From: Bacillus sp. 522_BSPC
GTDB lineage: Bacteria > Bacillota > Bacilli > Bacillales > Cytobacillaceae
Reading direction: 5' to 3'
DNA length: 54,365 nt
Assembly: GCF_001076885.1 (NCBI RefSeq)
Contig: NZ_JVDT01000292.1
Location: forward strand, 14,272 to 68,636
Of the stretch, positions 9,059-17,209 are shown piece by piece. The position numbers and the translations under genes are program-made. Position 1 is the first letter of the stretch. Every line of letters starts with the position of its first letter. Under the pieces are notes generated by a model that searched no databases, had not been told where the DNA came from, and worked only from the letters and a program-made list of their open reading frames with translations.

Positions 9059-9125
9059 TTTATATTTCCTCCCATTCATTTTCTTATTTCATTATAACCA
9101 AATGTTTCTGACAAGATGTGTTGTT

Positions 9126-9156
9126 GTATATTCAATATAGGTATATAGTATATTCA
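9126..9156. promoter_or_regulatory. Direct repeats in the reductase-hxlR intergenic region
   Basis: GTATATTCA occurs at 9126-9134 and again at 9148-9156, 22 bases apart (about two helical turns), in the very AT-rich gap between the divergent genes. This is a candidate binding site for the adjacent HxlR-type regulator. No canonical YodB box was recognised, so this stays a positional inference. Confidence 0.35.
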
Positions 9157-9233
9157 TAGTTAGAAAAATAAAAGTAGTTATTTTTTAATGACATAGTCAC
9201 ATAAATAGTACCATGGGAAAGGAGATAGATCAG

Positions 9234-9581
9234 ATGGCTCGTTATTTTGTTCAAAGAACACCTGACTCGAGTGAAGAGGAAGGGTTCTGTCCTGTTACTT
9301 ATACGCAAAATTTAACAGCGGGAAGATGGAAAATTATTATCTTATGGCATTTAAGTCAAGGAACAAAACGCTTTAATGAACTACAAAGGCTGTTACCAGG
9401 CATTTCAAAAGGAATTTTAACAAGACAGCTAAGGGAATTGGAAGCAGATCAAATGGTACATCGAGAAGTATATAAAGAAGTGCCGCCTAAAGTGGAGTAT
9501 TCTTTAACAGAAAAGGGAGTAAGCTTTATCCCCATTCTTGATTTAATGGGGGAGTGGGGGAAGAAGCATTATAAGGACTAA
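9234..9581 (+). CDS. HxlR-family transcriptional regulator with a single cysteine
   Basis: A 115-residue winged-helix regulator. The family core runs from [22 protein letters not shown] through [25 protein letters not shown] to YSLTEKG. Its only cysteine is Cys19 in GFCPV, the position used by YodB, CatR and HypR of Bacillus subtilis to sense quinones, diamide or hypochlorite. ATG 9234 is chosen because AAAGGAGA lies eight bases upstream; the in-frame ATG at 9213 overlaps that site. It is divergent from an NmrA/QorB-like reductase that it probably represses. The inducer is inferred from family and context. Confidence 0.87.
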   Translation: MARYFVQRTPDSSEEEGFCPVTYTQNLTAGRWKIIILWHLSQGTKRFNELQRLLPGISKGILTRQLRELEADQMVHREVYKEVPPKVEYSLTEKGVSFIPILDLMGEWGKKHYKD

Positions 9582-9587
9582 AGAAAG

Positions 9588-9611
9588 ATGGGGACAATTG
9601 ATTGTCCCCAT
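9588..9611. terminator. Near-perfect palindromic hairpin between convergent genes
   Basis: ATGGGGACAAT (9588-9598) pairs with ATTGTCCCCAT (9601-9611) around a two-base centre. It sits between the convergent hxlR-like and glnQ-like genes. The T run after it is weak, so its efficiency as a terminator is uncertain. A similar GGGAC/GTCCC hairpin ends vmlR at 13.9 kb. Confidence 0.65.
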
Positions 9612-9616
9612 AAGCT

Positions 9617-10345
9617 TTACAATACTTTATTCAAGAAATCTTTCGTACGCTCATTTTGTGGGTTTCCAAAGATCTCTTGTGGTGTACCTTCTTCGACAAT
9701 GTATCCATTATCCATGAAGATTACACGGTCCGCCACTTCTCTAGCGAAGCCCATCTCATGTGTAACGATAACCATGGTCATTCCTTCTTGTGCCAATTGT
9801 TTTATAACATTCAATACTTCTCCGACCATTTCCGGATCTAAGGCACTTGTTGGTTCATCGAATAGCATAATATCAGGATTCATGGCAAGGGCACGTGCGA
9901 TTGCGACCCTTTGCTTTTGGCCACCAGATAATTTAGCTGGATTTTCGTTCGCCTTTTCTTTCAAACCAACTCGATCTAAAAGTGCTAATGCTTTTTCTTT
10001 CGCTTGCTGTGGCGTTGCTTTCTTTAAATCAACTGGTGCTAGCGTGATATTTTCTAATACCGTTAAGTGTGGAAAAAGATTAAAGTGCTGGAACACCATT
10101 CCAATATTTTCTCTAATTTTATTTATGTCATTTTTTTTATCGGTTAATTTAAAGTCATTTACTACTACTTCTCCACTTGTTACTTCTTCTAACATATTTA
10201 AACAGCGCAGAAGGGTACTTTTACCAGATCCAGAAGGACCGATTAAGCAAACAACTTCGCCTTCTGTTACCTGTAAATCAATTGATTTCAATACTTCGAG
10301 ACTACCATATGATTTTTTCAGATTCGTCACTTTAAGCTTGGCCAT
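9617..10345 (-). CDS. glnQ: Polar amino acid (glutamine-type) ABC transporter ATPase
   Basis: A 242-residue nucleotide-binding subunit of the amino acid importer family. It has Walker [10 protein letters not shown], the Q-loop, signature [14 protein letters not shown], Walker [13 protein letters not shown] and the switch His in VTHEMGFA. It energises import with the fused binding protein-permease whose stop codon it overlaps by 14 bases, so the two are translationally coupled. Family and a TnrA/GlnR box upstream point to glutamine or another nitrogen-rich amino acid. Specificity is not proven by sequence. Confidence 0.92.
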   Translation of the reverse strand: MAKLKVTNLKKSYGSLEVLKSIDLQVTEGEVVCLIGPSGSGKSTLLRCLNMLEEVTSGEVVVNDFKLTDKKNDINKIRENIGMVFQHFNLFPHLTVLENITLAPVDLKKATPQQAKEKALALLDRVGLKEKANENPAKLSGGQKQRVAIARALAMNPDIMLFDEPTSALDPEMVGEVLNVIKQLAQEGMTMVIVTHEMGFAREVADRVIFMDNGYIVEEGTPQEIFGNPQNERTKDFLNKVL

Positions 10346-11780
10346 TTTTTATCCTTCTTTCTAATACATTTGATACTTTTGTTAGAATCATAATGACAAT
10401 AAAGTACATAATGCCGACAATTAGCCACATTTGGAATGATTCTAAGTTTCTTGCAATAATAATTTTTCCGCTTTGTGTCAATTCATTGATACCGATAATC
10501 GAAAGAATAGACGTATCTTTCAAGGTGATAACAAACTGGTTAATAAATGCTGGAATCATTAATTGAATCGCCTGTGGAAGGACGACTTTTCTCATTGCTT
10601 TTCCATAAGGAAGTCCCAGACTACGTGCAGCTTCCATTTGTCCTTTATCAACCGATTGAATTCCTCCGCGGACAATCTCAGCCATGTAAGCACCAGCATT
10701 TAAACTTAGGGTAATAAGACCGGCAGCAACAGCTGAAATACGAAAATCAAGAGCTGCTGGTATTCCAAAATAAATAAAGAATGCTTGAACGATTAATGGT
10801 GTTCCTCGGAATATATCGATGTAAATAATAGCGATTGTGTTTAACACTTTATTTTTTGCAATACGTAATAATCCGAAAATAATCCCAAGTACGGTTGCAA
10901 TTAACAGAGAAATAACGGTTAAGATCAATGTCATTTTTAAACCAGATAGCAAGCTTGGGAAACTTTCTTTCAATAGACCGAAAAAGCCGCTTCCTTCTTC
11001 CACATCTGAGCCAGTTTCTAAGTATTTATCTAATATTCTTTGATATTCACCTGACGCCTTTAAATTAGCCAAACCAGTGTTAAACATCTCAAGAAGCTCT
11101 GTGTTTTGTCCTTTTGAGACAGCAAAACCATATGATGCTCCTGCTTCTTTATCTGTGACAATTTTTAATCCATTTCCTTGCTTGATTCCATATGCTAATA
11201 CAGGATAATCATCAAATACAGCAACGGAATTTCCTGTTCTTACTTCTTCGTACATATTAGCAGAATCGTCAAAAGTCACGATTGAAAATCCGTATTCGTC
11301 TTTGATGCTCTCTGCAAAGCTAGCACCTTCTGTTCCTGTTTTCACAGCAACTTTTTGACCTTTTAAATCTTCATAAGAGGAGATGGTCTCATTATCACTA
11401 TCAACCGCCATAATGATACCTGAATCAAAATAAGAATCAGAGAAATCAAACTTCTTTTGTCTTTCCTCTGTAATACTCATTCCGGCAATAACAGCATCTA
11501 CTTGGTTTGATTCAAGCGCTTGAACAGCAGCGTTAAATCCAAGTGGCTTCATTTCATATTGGAAGCCTTGGTCTTTTGCAATAGCAGCGATTAAGTCCAT
11601 ATCAATTCCAACGAAATCACCATTTACATCCTGAAATTCAAATGGTGCAAATGTAATATCTGTTGCAATCTGATATACTTTCTCCTTTGCTTCTGCTTTT
11701 GTTATGGGAGAAATAATACTCAATATAGTTAAGATAACTACAAAGAATAAAATAAATTTAGACATTCTTTTTTGCTTCAT
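10332..11780 (-). CDS. Fused amino acid-binding protein and ABC permease (GlnP-like)
   Basis: A 482-residue fusion. Residues about 1-33 are a signal or anchor segment, about 34-265 a family 3 solute-binding domain ([36 protein letters not shown]) and about 280-480 a permease domain with the coupling-helix motif [23 protein letters not shown]. Fused binding-permease proteins such as lactococcal GlnP are known; this one has one binding domain. ATG 11780 is chosen because GGAG lies eight bases upstream; the earlier in-frame start has no such site. It forms an operon with the ATPase. A TnrA/GlnR box lies 55 bases upstream, implying nitrogen control. Confidence 0.9.
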   Translation of the reverse strand: MKQKRMSKFILFFVVILTILSIISPITKAEAKEKVYQIATDITFAPFEFQDVNGDFVGIDMDLIAAIAKDQGFQYEMKPLGFNAAVQALESNQVDAVIAGMSITEERQKKFDFSDSYFDSGIIMAVDSDNETISSYEDLKGQKVAVKTGTEGASFAESIKDEYGFSIVTFDDSANMYEEVRTGNSVAVFDDYPVLAYGIKQGNGLKIVTDKEAGASYGFAVSKGQNTELLEMFNTGLANLKASGEYQRILDKYLETGSDVEEGSGFFGLLKESFPSLLSGLKMTLILTVISLLIATVLGIIFGLLRIAKNKVLNTIAIIYIDIFRGTPLIVQAFFIYFGIPAALDFRISAVAAGLITLSLNAGAYMAEIVRGGIQSVDKGQMEAARSLGLPYGKAMRKVVLPQAIQLMIPAFINQFVITLKDTSILSIIGINELTQSGKIIIARNLESFQMWLIVGIMYFIVIMILTKVSNVLERRIKNGQA

Positions 11781-11799
11781 TCGTGTAACTCCTTTTCGC

Positions 11800-11851
11800 A
11801 TTATTCTTGATGTTGATAAGTTTTGGATATCTTATGTTAGATTATCTAACA
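11800..11851 (-). promoter_or_regulatory. TnrA/GlnR box and promoter of the glutamine transporter operon
   Basis: TGTTAGATTATCTAACA (11835-11851) is a perfect 17-bp dyad matching the TnrA/GlnR consensus TGTNA-N7-TNACA at every fixed base. On the minus strand a possible -10 box, AATAAT, lies at 11805-11800. That puts the likely start near 11793 and the box centre about 50 bases upstream, the spacing known for TnrA-activated promoters. Activation under nitrogen limitation is inferred; GlnR could bind the same site. Confidence 0.72.
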
Positions 11852-11959
11852 AAAACATAATTAAAATAATACTAAACAATCGTGATATTGTACAGATAGG
11901 AATATAAAGTGAAATTTTTCCATATTTTTTGTCAGAAATGGATTACATTACAGAAAGTA

Positions 11960-11968
11960 TGTTATACT
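11960..11968 (+). promoter_or_regulatory. Extended -10 promoter of vmlR
   Basis: TGTTATACT is an extended -10 element (TG, one base, then TATACT at 11963-11968). No good -35 box lies 17 bases upstream, which an extended -10 can tolerate. Transcription would start near 11975 and give a leader of about 285 bases before vmlR. Confidence 0.55.
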
Positions 11969-12004
11969 ACAGTTACTTACAACGAAAGGGATGATGGGTG
12001 AACG

Positions 12005-12016
12005 ATGAAGAACTAA
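12005..12016 (+). CDS. Putative three-codon leader ORF (MKN) of vmlR
   Basis: ATG-AAG-AAC-TAA is preceded by GATGGGTGA, a partial match to the ribosome binding consensus at suitable distance. Its last codons overlap ACTAATC (12012-12018), the 5' arm of a stem in the leader. A drug-stalled ribosome here would cover that arm. Very short leader ORFs are known in other antibiotic-resistance attenuators. Translation of this one is inferred from position and the RNA pairing only. Confidence 0.45.
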   Translation: MKN

Positions 12017-12234
12017 TCTTATTTTTCAACAATTTGAATGAAAAAATTTCAAATTAACCAAAAATAGGATTAGTCTGCCCATTTTCATATAACGCTTTTC
12101 TGTGTATATCTCTAATGGTATGCGCACAATTAGTGGTCGATATGCACGGTTTTTTTGTATATGATCATGATTGGGAACGAGCGGATAATTAGGTACGGCT
12201 AATCCTTCCAAGGAAAATTGGGAGGATTTTTTTT
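12012..12234 (+). promoter_or_regulatory. Transcription attenuator of vmlR
   Basis: Two exclusive pairings can be read. In one, ACTAATC (12012-12018) and the T run after it pair with AAAATAGGATTAGT (12061-12074). In the other, AGGATTAG (12066-12073) pairs with CTAATCCT (12199-12206), which is also the 5' arm of the terminator. That terminator is AATCCTTCC (12201-12209) with GGGAGGATT (12220-12228) followed by eight T, 28 bases before vmlR. A ribosome held on the leader ORF would free AGGATTAG to break the terminator. The logic is inferred from base pairing. Confidence 0.72.
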
Positions 12235-12261
12235 CTCCCTTCATAGAAAGGGTTTGATCGG

Positions 12262-13896
12262 ATGACAGAACTATTTAAATTAGTGAATATCAGTTATGAA
12301 GTGTTGGATGCAACCATTTTTGAAAAAATAAATGCAAGTGTACGGCAGGGAGAGGTTATTGGGATTATTGGCAAGAATGGTGCAGGCAAATCAACATTAT
12401 TGCAATTAATAAATCAAGATATAGCTCCTACAAATGGGCATTTGAAGTGGATAAAGGAAAATTTGGTTATTAGAATGGTTGAGCAAGAAACAGAAAACTA
12501 TGACCTAGCGGAAGAAAATTCAACTGAAATGAAGCTGTTGGAAAAATGGCAAGTGCCAACAAATGATTTTCAGAATATGAGCGGTGGGGAAAAGTTAAAA
12601 GCTCGGCTTGCTAGAGGTTTTGCTGTTGAAGCAGACATACTGCTTTTAGATGAACCAACCAATCATTTAGATGAGCGAAGTATGAAACTCCTTCAACAGC
12701 AAATCAAAAAATATAAGGGTACCATTCTCCTTGTCTCTCATGATCGTTATTTTCTAGATAGTGTAACCACAAAGATTTGGTCTATTGAAAGTAGGAAGCT
12801 TATTGAACATAAAGGAAACTATTCCAGTTATATGGAAGCGCGCGAACAGAAAAGGTTAACCCAGCAGAGGGAATATGATAAACAACAAAAGAAGATTAAA
12901 CAAGTCGAAGGACAAATGAAAGAGATTACCTCTTGGGCGCAAAAGGCACATGCGCAATCAACCAAACAAGAGTTTCCAAAGGAATATTATCGGGCAAAGG
13001 CGAAACGAATGGATGCTCAAGTGAAATCGAAGCAAAAACGATTGGAAAAGGAACTGGAAAGAAATAAAGTGGAGCGTGTAGAAGAAGAGTATACGGTATC
13101 TTTTTCGATTGAAGCGAATAAAAAGAAAGGAAAACGCTTTTTGGAGATTAAGGATTTATCGAAGAAATTTGGCTCTCGCGTTTTGTTTGAAAAAGGGAAT
13201 ATTACGATTCAATATGGCGAGAAGGTTGCTATTATAGGTCCGAATGGAAGCGGGAAGACAACCTTATTAAACATTATTTTAGGAAAAGAAAAAGCAGACG
13301 GGGAAGCCTGGATTTCTCCTACGGCCAATATGGGGTATTTAACACAGGAAGTATTTGATCTCCCTTTAGAGGAAACACCAGAACAGCTATTTTTTACTGA
13401 GACGTTTGCTGCAAGGGGAAAAGTACAAACGTTAATGAAACATCTAGGGTTTATGCCGTCCCAATGGAAGGAACCGATAAAAAATATGAGCATGGGGGAA
13501 CGGGTAAAGTGTAAGTTAATGGCATATATTTTAGAAGAAAAAGACGTGCTTATTCTGGATGAACCAACGAACCATCTTGACTTGCCATCCCGTGAACAAT
13601 TAGAAGAAACGTTATCGCAATATAATGGGACTCTTCTAATCGTTTCCCATGACCGCTATTTTTTGGAGAAAACAACAACAAGCAAAATAGTTTTAGCAGA
13701 AGGATTCTTAAAGAGGCAATGGACAGAATCGGAGAAGCAGGAAAGGGACAATAAAGAGGAACTGCGTTTAAAGCTAGAAACAGAAAGACAAGAAGTTCTA
13801 GGAAAATTAAGCTTTATGACACCAAAGGATAAAAAATATGCAGAATTAGATAGAAAGTTTCTGGATTTGACGAAGCGAATGAAGGAGTTGGAGTAG
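12262..13896 (+). CDS. vmlR: ABC-F ribosomal protection protein VmlR
   Basis: A 544-residue soluble ABC-F protein with two ATPase domains and no membrane segment. Domain 1 has GKNGAGKST, MSGGEKLKARLARG and LLLDEPTNHLD; domain 2 has GPNGSGKTT, MSMGERVKCKLMAY and LILDEPTNHLD. The linker carries SWAQKAHAQSTKQ and a long basic helix. Sequence and length closely follow Bacillus subtilis VmlR as I recall it, including GKRFLE, NIILG and LDLPSREQLEETLSQY. VmlR binds the ribosome and displaces virginiamycin M, lincomycin and pleuromutilins. The ATG follows AAAGGG. It is monocistronic and preceded by an attenuator; B. subtilis vmlR is also reported to be attenuated. Confidence 0.92.
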   Translation: MTELFKLVNISYEVLDATIFEKINASVRQGEVIGIIGKNGAGKSTLLQLINQDIAPTNGHLKWIKENLVIRMVEQETENYDLAEENSTEMKLLEKWQVPTNDFQNMSGGEKLKARLARGFAVEADILLLDEPTNHLDERSMKLLQQQIKKYKGTILLVSHDRYFLDSVTTKIWSIESRKLIEHKGNYSSYMEAREQKRLTQQREYDKQQKKIKQVEGQMKEITSWAQKAHAQSTKQEFPKEYYRAKAKRMDAQVKSKQKRLEKELERNKVERVEEEYTVSFSIEANKKKGKRFLEIKDLSKKFGSRVLFEKGNITIQYGEKVAIIGPNGSGKTTLLNIILGKEKADGEAWISPTANMGYLTQEVFDLPLEETPEQLFFTETFAARGKVQTLMKHLGFMPSQWKEPIKNMSMGERVKCKLMAYILEEKDVLILDEPTNHLDLPSREQLEETLSQYNGTLLIVSHDRYFLEKTTTSKIVLAEGFLKRQWTESEKQERDNKEELRLKLETERQEVLGKLSFMTPKDKKYAELDRKFLDLTKRMKELE

Positions 13897-13927
13897 TGGG
13901 ACGTGGGGCCGGGTTCCTTGTCCCACT
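13895..13927. terminator. Hairpin after vmlR
   Basis: AGTGGGAC (13895-13902) pairs with GTCCCACT (13920-13927). It overlaps the vmlR stop codon and touches the end of the convergent small membrane protein gene. There is no clear T run. The GGGAC/GTCCC arms resemble the hairpin at 9588-9611. Confidence 0.55.
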
Positions 13928-14139
13928 CAATTTACAAAATAATAAATTGCTGTAGCTATTGCTAATGACACAATCCCAATCAAACCAACTACTATGGAAA
14001 TCTTTGTGTTTAATGCGCGATCTTCTTTTGTTTCTGTGAAATAATGGTTTCTATGTTGCCGTCCATCGGGCCATGCGCCTACCATAGTTACAGCGATAAA
14101 AATCGCGATAATCCCAATGACTAAAAAAAATGTAAACAT
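13927..14139 (-). CDS. Small membrane protein, DUF5316-like
   Basis: A 70-residue protein with two predicted membrane helices (about residues 3-22 and 47-68) joined by a polar loop, GAWPDGRQHRNHYFTETKEDRALNTK. Layout and sequence fit the uncharacterised DUF5316 family of Bacillaceae. A good AAGGAGG site precedes the ATG. No function is known. It is convergent with vmlR and divergent from the S66 peptidase gene, and seems to be transcribed alone. Confidence 0.75.
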   Translation of the reverse strand: MFTFFLVIGIIAIFIAVTMVGAWPDGRQHRNHYFTETKEDRALNTKISIVVGLIGIVSLAIATAIYYFVN

Positions 14140-14263
14140 AGTTATTCCTCCTTTTCCAATGAAGCACCTTTTTCTTTTGTAAAATATACGTTTTGTCCTC
14201 CCTAAAAGTTACAGAAATATAAGATTATTTGTGTTTTAATAAAAAGAAAGAGGAGGAATAGGC

Positions 14264-15229
14264 ATGAGAGTACCTGTTAAGCTACAAAAGGGGGATGAAA
14301 TTAGAGTAATCGCTCCTAGTCGAAGTGCAAAAATTTTATCGGAAGAGGGAATTGTGCAAGCAAAGAAAAGATTAGAGGATTTTGGATTTGTTGTTACGTT
14401 TGGTAAGTATATTTTTGAATCCGACTTACAGTTTTCCACGACAATAGAACATCGAATAGAAGATATTCATGATGCTTTTCGGGATAAAAAGGTGAAAGGG
14501 ATTTTAACTGTAATTGGTGGATTTAACAGTAATGAGCTATTGCCTTATTTGGATTATGAATTAATAAAAAACAATCCAAAGATACTTTGTGGGTATAGTG
14601 ATATTACTGCTTTAGCAACAGCCATCACAACAAAGGCTGATTTTATTACATATTCAGGACCGCACTTTTCTAGCTTTCAAATGGATAAGTTACAGGAATA
14701 CCAAACGGAATATTTCCAGAAATGCTTGATGGAATCACAGAAATTTATGGTTGAGCCTTCTGATGTATGGACAGATGATGCATGGTATTTGGATCAAGAA
14801 AATCGTAACTATGAACCTGGTGGCTGGGAAGTATACCAAGAGGGTAGGGCAAAAGGGCAAGTGTTTGGCGGTAATCTATGTACCTTAAATTTACTGCAGG
14901 GAACAGAATATATGCCAAATCTGAAAGACAGCCTTCTGTTTGTAGAAGATGATGAATTAACCATTCCAGAAACGTTTGCAAGAGACTTAACTTCTTTATT
15001 ACAGACTGCTGGCTCCATAAAAGCGCTAGTAATTGGGAGATTTCAAAAAGCTTCTAAGATGTCAGAGGAGCAGCTTCTATTTATTCTGGATAAACATCCT
15101 CTTTTGAAAAAAATCCCTGTTCTCTATAATGTTGATTTTGGACATATTCAACCATTCTTTACTTTTCCAATTGGAGGAGAAGTAGAGATTGATACGATGA
15201 CACATGGAATAAAGATGACTACTTTTTAA
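14264..15229 (+). CDS. S66-family serine carboxypeptidase (LD-carboxypeptidase/MccF-like)
   Basis: A 321-residue cytoplasmic peptidase of family S66. The nucleophile is Ser112 in the GYSDIT motif, with VEDDE providing the acid and DFGHIQP the histidine of the triad. The N-terminal GDEIRVIAPS and the GGFNSNELL segment are typical. Family members cleave the L,D-bond of recycled muropeptides or, as MccF, inactivate microcin C-type peptide nucleotides. The closely spaced glycine-serine features do not tell these apart. AGAGGAGG precedes the ATG. The nuclease gene follows after 22 bases, probably on the same transcript. Confidence 0.87.
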   Translation: MRVPVKLQKGDEIRVIAPSRSAKILSEEGIVQAKKRLEDFGFVVTFGKYIFESDLQFSTTIEHRIEDIHDAFRDKKVKGILTVIGGFNSNELLPYLDYELIKNNPKILCGYSDITALATAITTKADFITYSGPHFSSFQMDKLQEYQTEYFQKCLMESQKFMVEPSDVWTDDAWYLDQENRNYEPGGWEVYQEGRAKGQVFGGNLCTLNLLQGTEYMPNLKDSLLFVEDDELTIPETFARDLTSLLQTAGSIKALVIGRFQKASKMSEEQLLFILDKHPLLKKIPVLYNVDFGHIQPFFTFPIGGEVEIDTMTHGIKMTTF

Positions 15230-15251
15230 ACAATCCAGAGGAGGAATCGAC

Positions 15252-16322
15252 TTGGAGCTTAAAGAAAAAATAAAAAATCTGCCAACATCTCCAGGGGTGT
15301 ATTTGATGAAAGACTCCTCTGGTCACATCATTTATGTTGGCAAATCAAAAAAATTAAAAAATAGAGTTTCTTCCTATTTCCAGCATTCGAAAAATCGGTT
15401 TGGCAAATGGGAGAAGCTTGTAAAGCATATAAAGGATTTCGACTTTATCCTAACAGATACGGAATTTGAGGCATTGATGCTGGAATGTAAGTTAATAAAG
15501 GAAATTCAACCTATGTACAATAGAATGATGAAAACAACAAAGGCTTATAACTACATCGTTTTTCGATGGCAGAAGGGAAACTATCATATGGAGATCGCCA
15601 ATGAGTTAGATAAGGACGATGTTCATTATTACTTTGGTCCCTTCACTAGTAAAGGAACAGTAGAAAATGTGATAAATGGAATAAAAGCATTTTATAAAAT
15701 AAATTGCTCCCAAGAGAAGTGGAGTCAAAGTCCGTGCTTGAATTATTCCATCGGAAAGTGTATGGGGATTTGTTTTGATCCAATAGCCAAAGAAGCTCAC
15801 CAACAAATTATTCATCGGCTTATCGCTTTATTTAATAAAAAGGATAATGGTGTACTAGAAGAGATGTCCACAAAAATGATTGAAGCCTCCAGTAATGTTG
15901 AGTTTGAGAAGGCAGCAGAAATTAGAGATACGATTACGAAAATAAATACGATTTTGCAAACAGAATCAGTAGTAAGTTTTATGGTGGATAATCATCTAAT
16001 AATGGCAGTAGAATCCTTAGCTGACTATCGAATAAAGCTTTTTCTTATTAGACGAAATAAAATTATTTATCAACAAATATATGAAGTCAATCAGGTAGAT
16101 ATTCAAGAAGTGAAGAGAAGGATAGAATCCCTTTCTGTACCCAACCAACATATCAGTGCTTTGGGAAAAGAGGAAATAGATGAAGCGTATATTATTTATA
16201 AATATTTAAACAGCGACAATTGTACGTATACTGTTATAGAGGATGATCGAGTAAGTAGCACTGAATGTGATTATTTGGAAGATGTTCTTAGGAGAATCCT
16301 TCCGATTCCTATCCAAAATTAG
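15252..16322 (+). CDS. Cho/UvrC-like GIY-YIG endonuclease
   Basis: A 356-residue protein resembling the N-terminal half of UvrC. Residues 13-90 are a GIY-YIG nuclease (SPGVYLMKDSSGHIIYVGKS, with the metal-binding Glu in TEFEALMLE). A Cys-rich middle (NCSQEKWSQSPCLNYSIGKCMGIC) follows, then a UVR motif around residue 205-230 (VEFEKAAEIRDTI) able to bind UvrB. The RNase H-like and helix-hairpin-helix domains of full UvrC are absent, as in E. coli Cho, which makes the 3' incision at bulky lesions. The start is TTG at 15252 behind AGAGGAGG. It lies between the S66 peptidase and a GNAT gene in one tight run. Confidence 0.87.
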   Translation: MELKEKIKNLPTSPGVYLMKDSSGHIIYVGKSKKLKNRVSSYFQHSKNRFGKWEKLVKHIKDFDFILTDTEFEALMLECKLIKEIQPMYNRMMKTTKAYNYIVFRWQKGNYHMEIANELDKDDVHYYFGPFTSKGTVENVINGIKAFYKINCSQEKWSQSPCLNYSIGKCMGICFDPIAKEAHQQIIHRLIALFNKKDNGVLEEMSTKMIEASSNVEFEKAAEIRDTITKINTILQTESVVSFMVDNHLIMAVESLADYRIKLFLIRRNKIIYQQIYEVNQVDIQEVKRRIESLSVPNQHISALGKEEIDEAYIIYKYLNSDNCTYTVIEDDRVSSTECDYLEDVLRRILPIPIQN

Positions 16323-16336
16323 AGGAGAAAATAAAT

Positions 16337-17161
16337 ATGCTGTCAAAAGAGCAAATTGCAGAAATAAAATCACTTAAAGAAATTTGTGAGCAAGAGGAAG
16401 GATATGAGTTAAAGCTTAACTTCGATATGCTAGAAAACCGAAATGGAGAAAATAAAGAGGACTTTTTCCATAATGAAGACGGCAAACTAGTTGGATTTTT
16501 AGGAAGCTACTATTTTGGAAGAAAAGTAGAGTTTTGTGGCATGGTTCATCCACAGTATCGAAGAAAAGGGATTTTTACAGCATTACTGGCGGAAGGTCTA
16601 GAGGAGGCAAGAAGGAGAGGGGCGACGAGCATATTATTGAATGCTCCTGCTACATCCCAGAGTGCGAAAGCATTTTTAGAGAAAATTCCTTGTTCCTATA
16701 CCTTTTCGGAGCATCAAATGAAATGGCAGAAGGCAAACATAATCGAGGACACAGCGATTAAGTTAAGACCCTATGATTATGTTCATGACAAAGAAGTAGA
16801 AATCCAGCTTGATGTCCGAGGATTTGGAATGGTGGAAGAGGATGTCAGAGCATATGTAGAAACAATAAGGGAACTGGATGATGATCACCGTATGATTATT
16901 GAGGTGGATGGAAAAATAGCAGGGAAAATCAGAGTTTCTGAAATGAATGGAGAAGCATGGATTTATGGTTTTGTGGTATTTCCAGAGTTCCGCGGGCAAG
17001 GAATTGGCAGAAGGGCATTATCGAAAGTAGTAAAACAAGAAGAGCAAAAAGGCTTGCCGATTTTTTTAGAAGTAGAAGCCAAAAATGCTCGTGCGCTTAA
17101 GCTTTACGAGTCTTGTGGATTTCGAAGCTATCATTCTCAGGATTATTACGAAATTAAGTAA
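16337..17161 (+). CDS. Tandem GNAT acetyltransferase
   Basis: A 274-residue protein with two GNAT folds. The first (about 1-130) has the acetyl-CoA motif VHPQYRRKGIFTALL; the second (about 140-274) has VFPEFRGQGIGRRAL and the C-terminal AKNARALKLYESCGFR signature. Both acetyl-CoA loops look intact, though one half in such duplicated proteins is often inactive. The target is unknown. It follows the Cho-like gene by 14 bases with AGAGGAG as binding site. Confidence 0.87.
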   Translation: MLSKEQIAEIKSLKEICEQEEGYELKLNFDMLENRNGENKEDFFHNEDGKLVGFLGSYYFGRKVEFCGMVHPQYRRKGIFTALLAEGLEEARRRGATSILLNAPATSQSAKAFLEKIPCSYTFSEHQMKWQKANIIEDTAIKLRPYDYVHDKEVEIQLDVRGFGMVEEDVRAYVETIRELDDDHRMIIEVDGKIAGKIRVSEMNGEAWIYGFVVFPEFRGQGIGRRALSKVVKQEEQKGLPIFLEVEAKNARALKLYESCGFRSYHSQDYYEIK

Positions 17162-17172
17162 CTGTCAAAAAA

Positions 17173-17204
17173 AGTAGGTAACCTAGAAAATAGGTACCTA
17201 CTTA
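17173..17204 (-). terminator. Terminator of the cueP-like gene
   Basis: AAGTAGGTA at the left pairs with TACCTACTT at the right (17173-17204). On the minus strand it is followed by seven T, so it ends the leftward cueP-like gene. It may also stop rightward transcripts, but without a T run. Confidence 0.75.
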
Positions 17205-17209
17205 GCATG

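Noticed and set aside
9588-10364. A 258-codon open frame on the plus strand
   Set aside because: It is fully antisense to the ATPase gene glnQ, whose motifs are intact. No ribosome binding site and no recognisable domain; its length follows from codon bias of the true gene.
12026-12244. A 72-codon minus-strand frame across the vmlR leader
   Set aside because: The region is explained by attenuator pairings, and no ribosome binding site precedes the frame.
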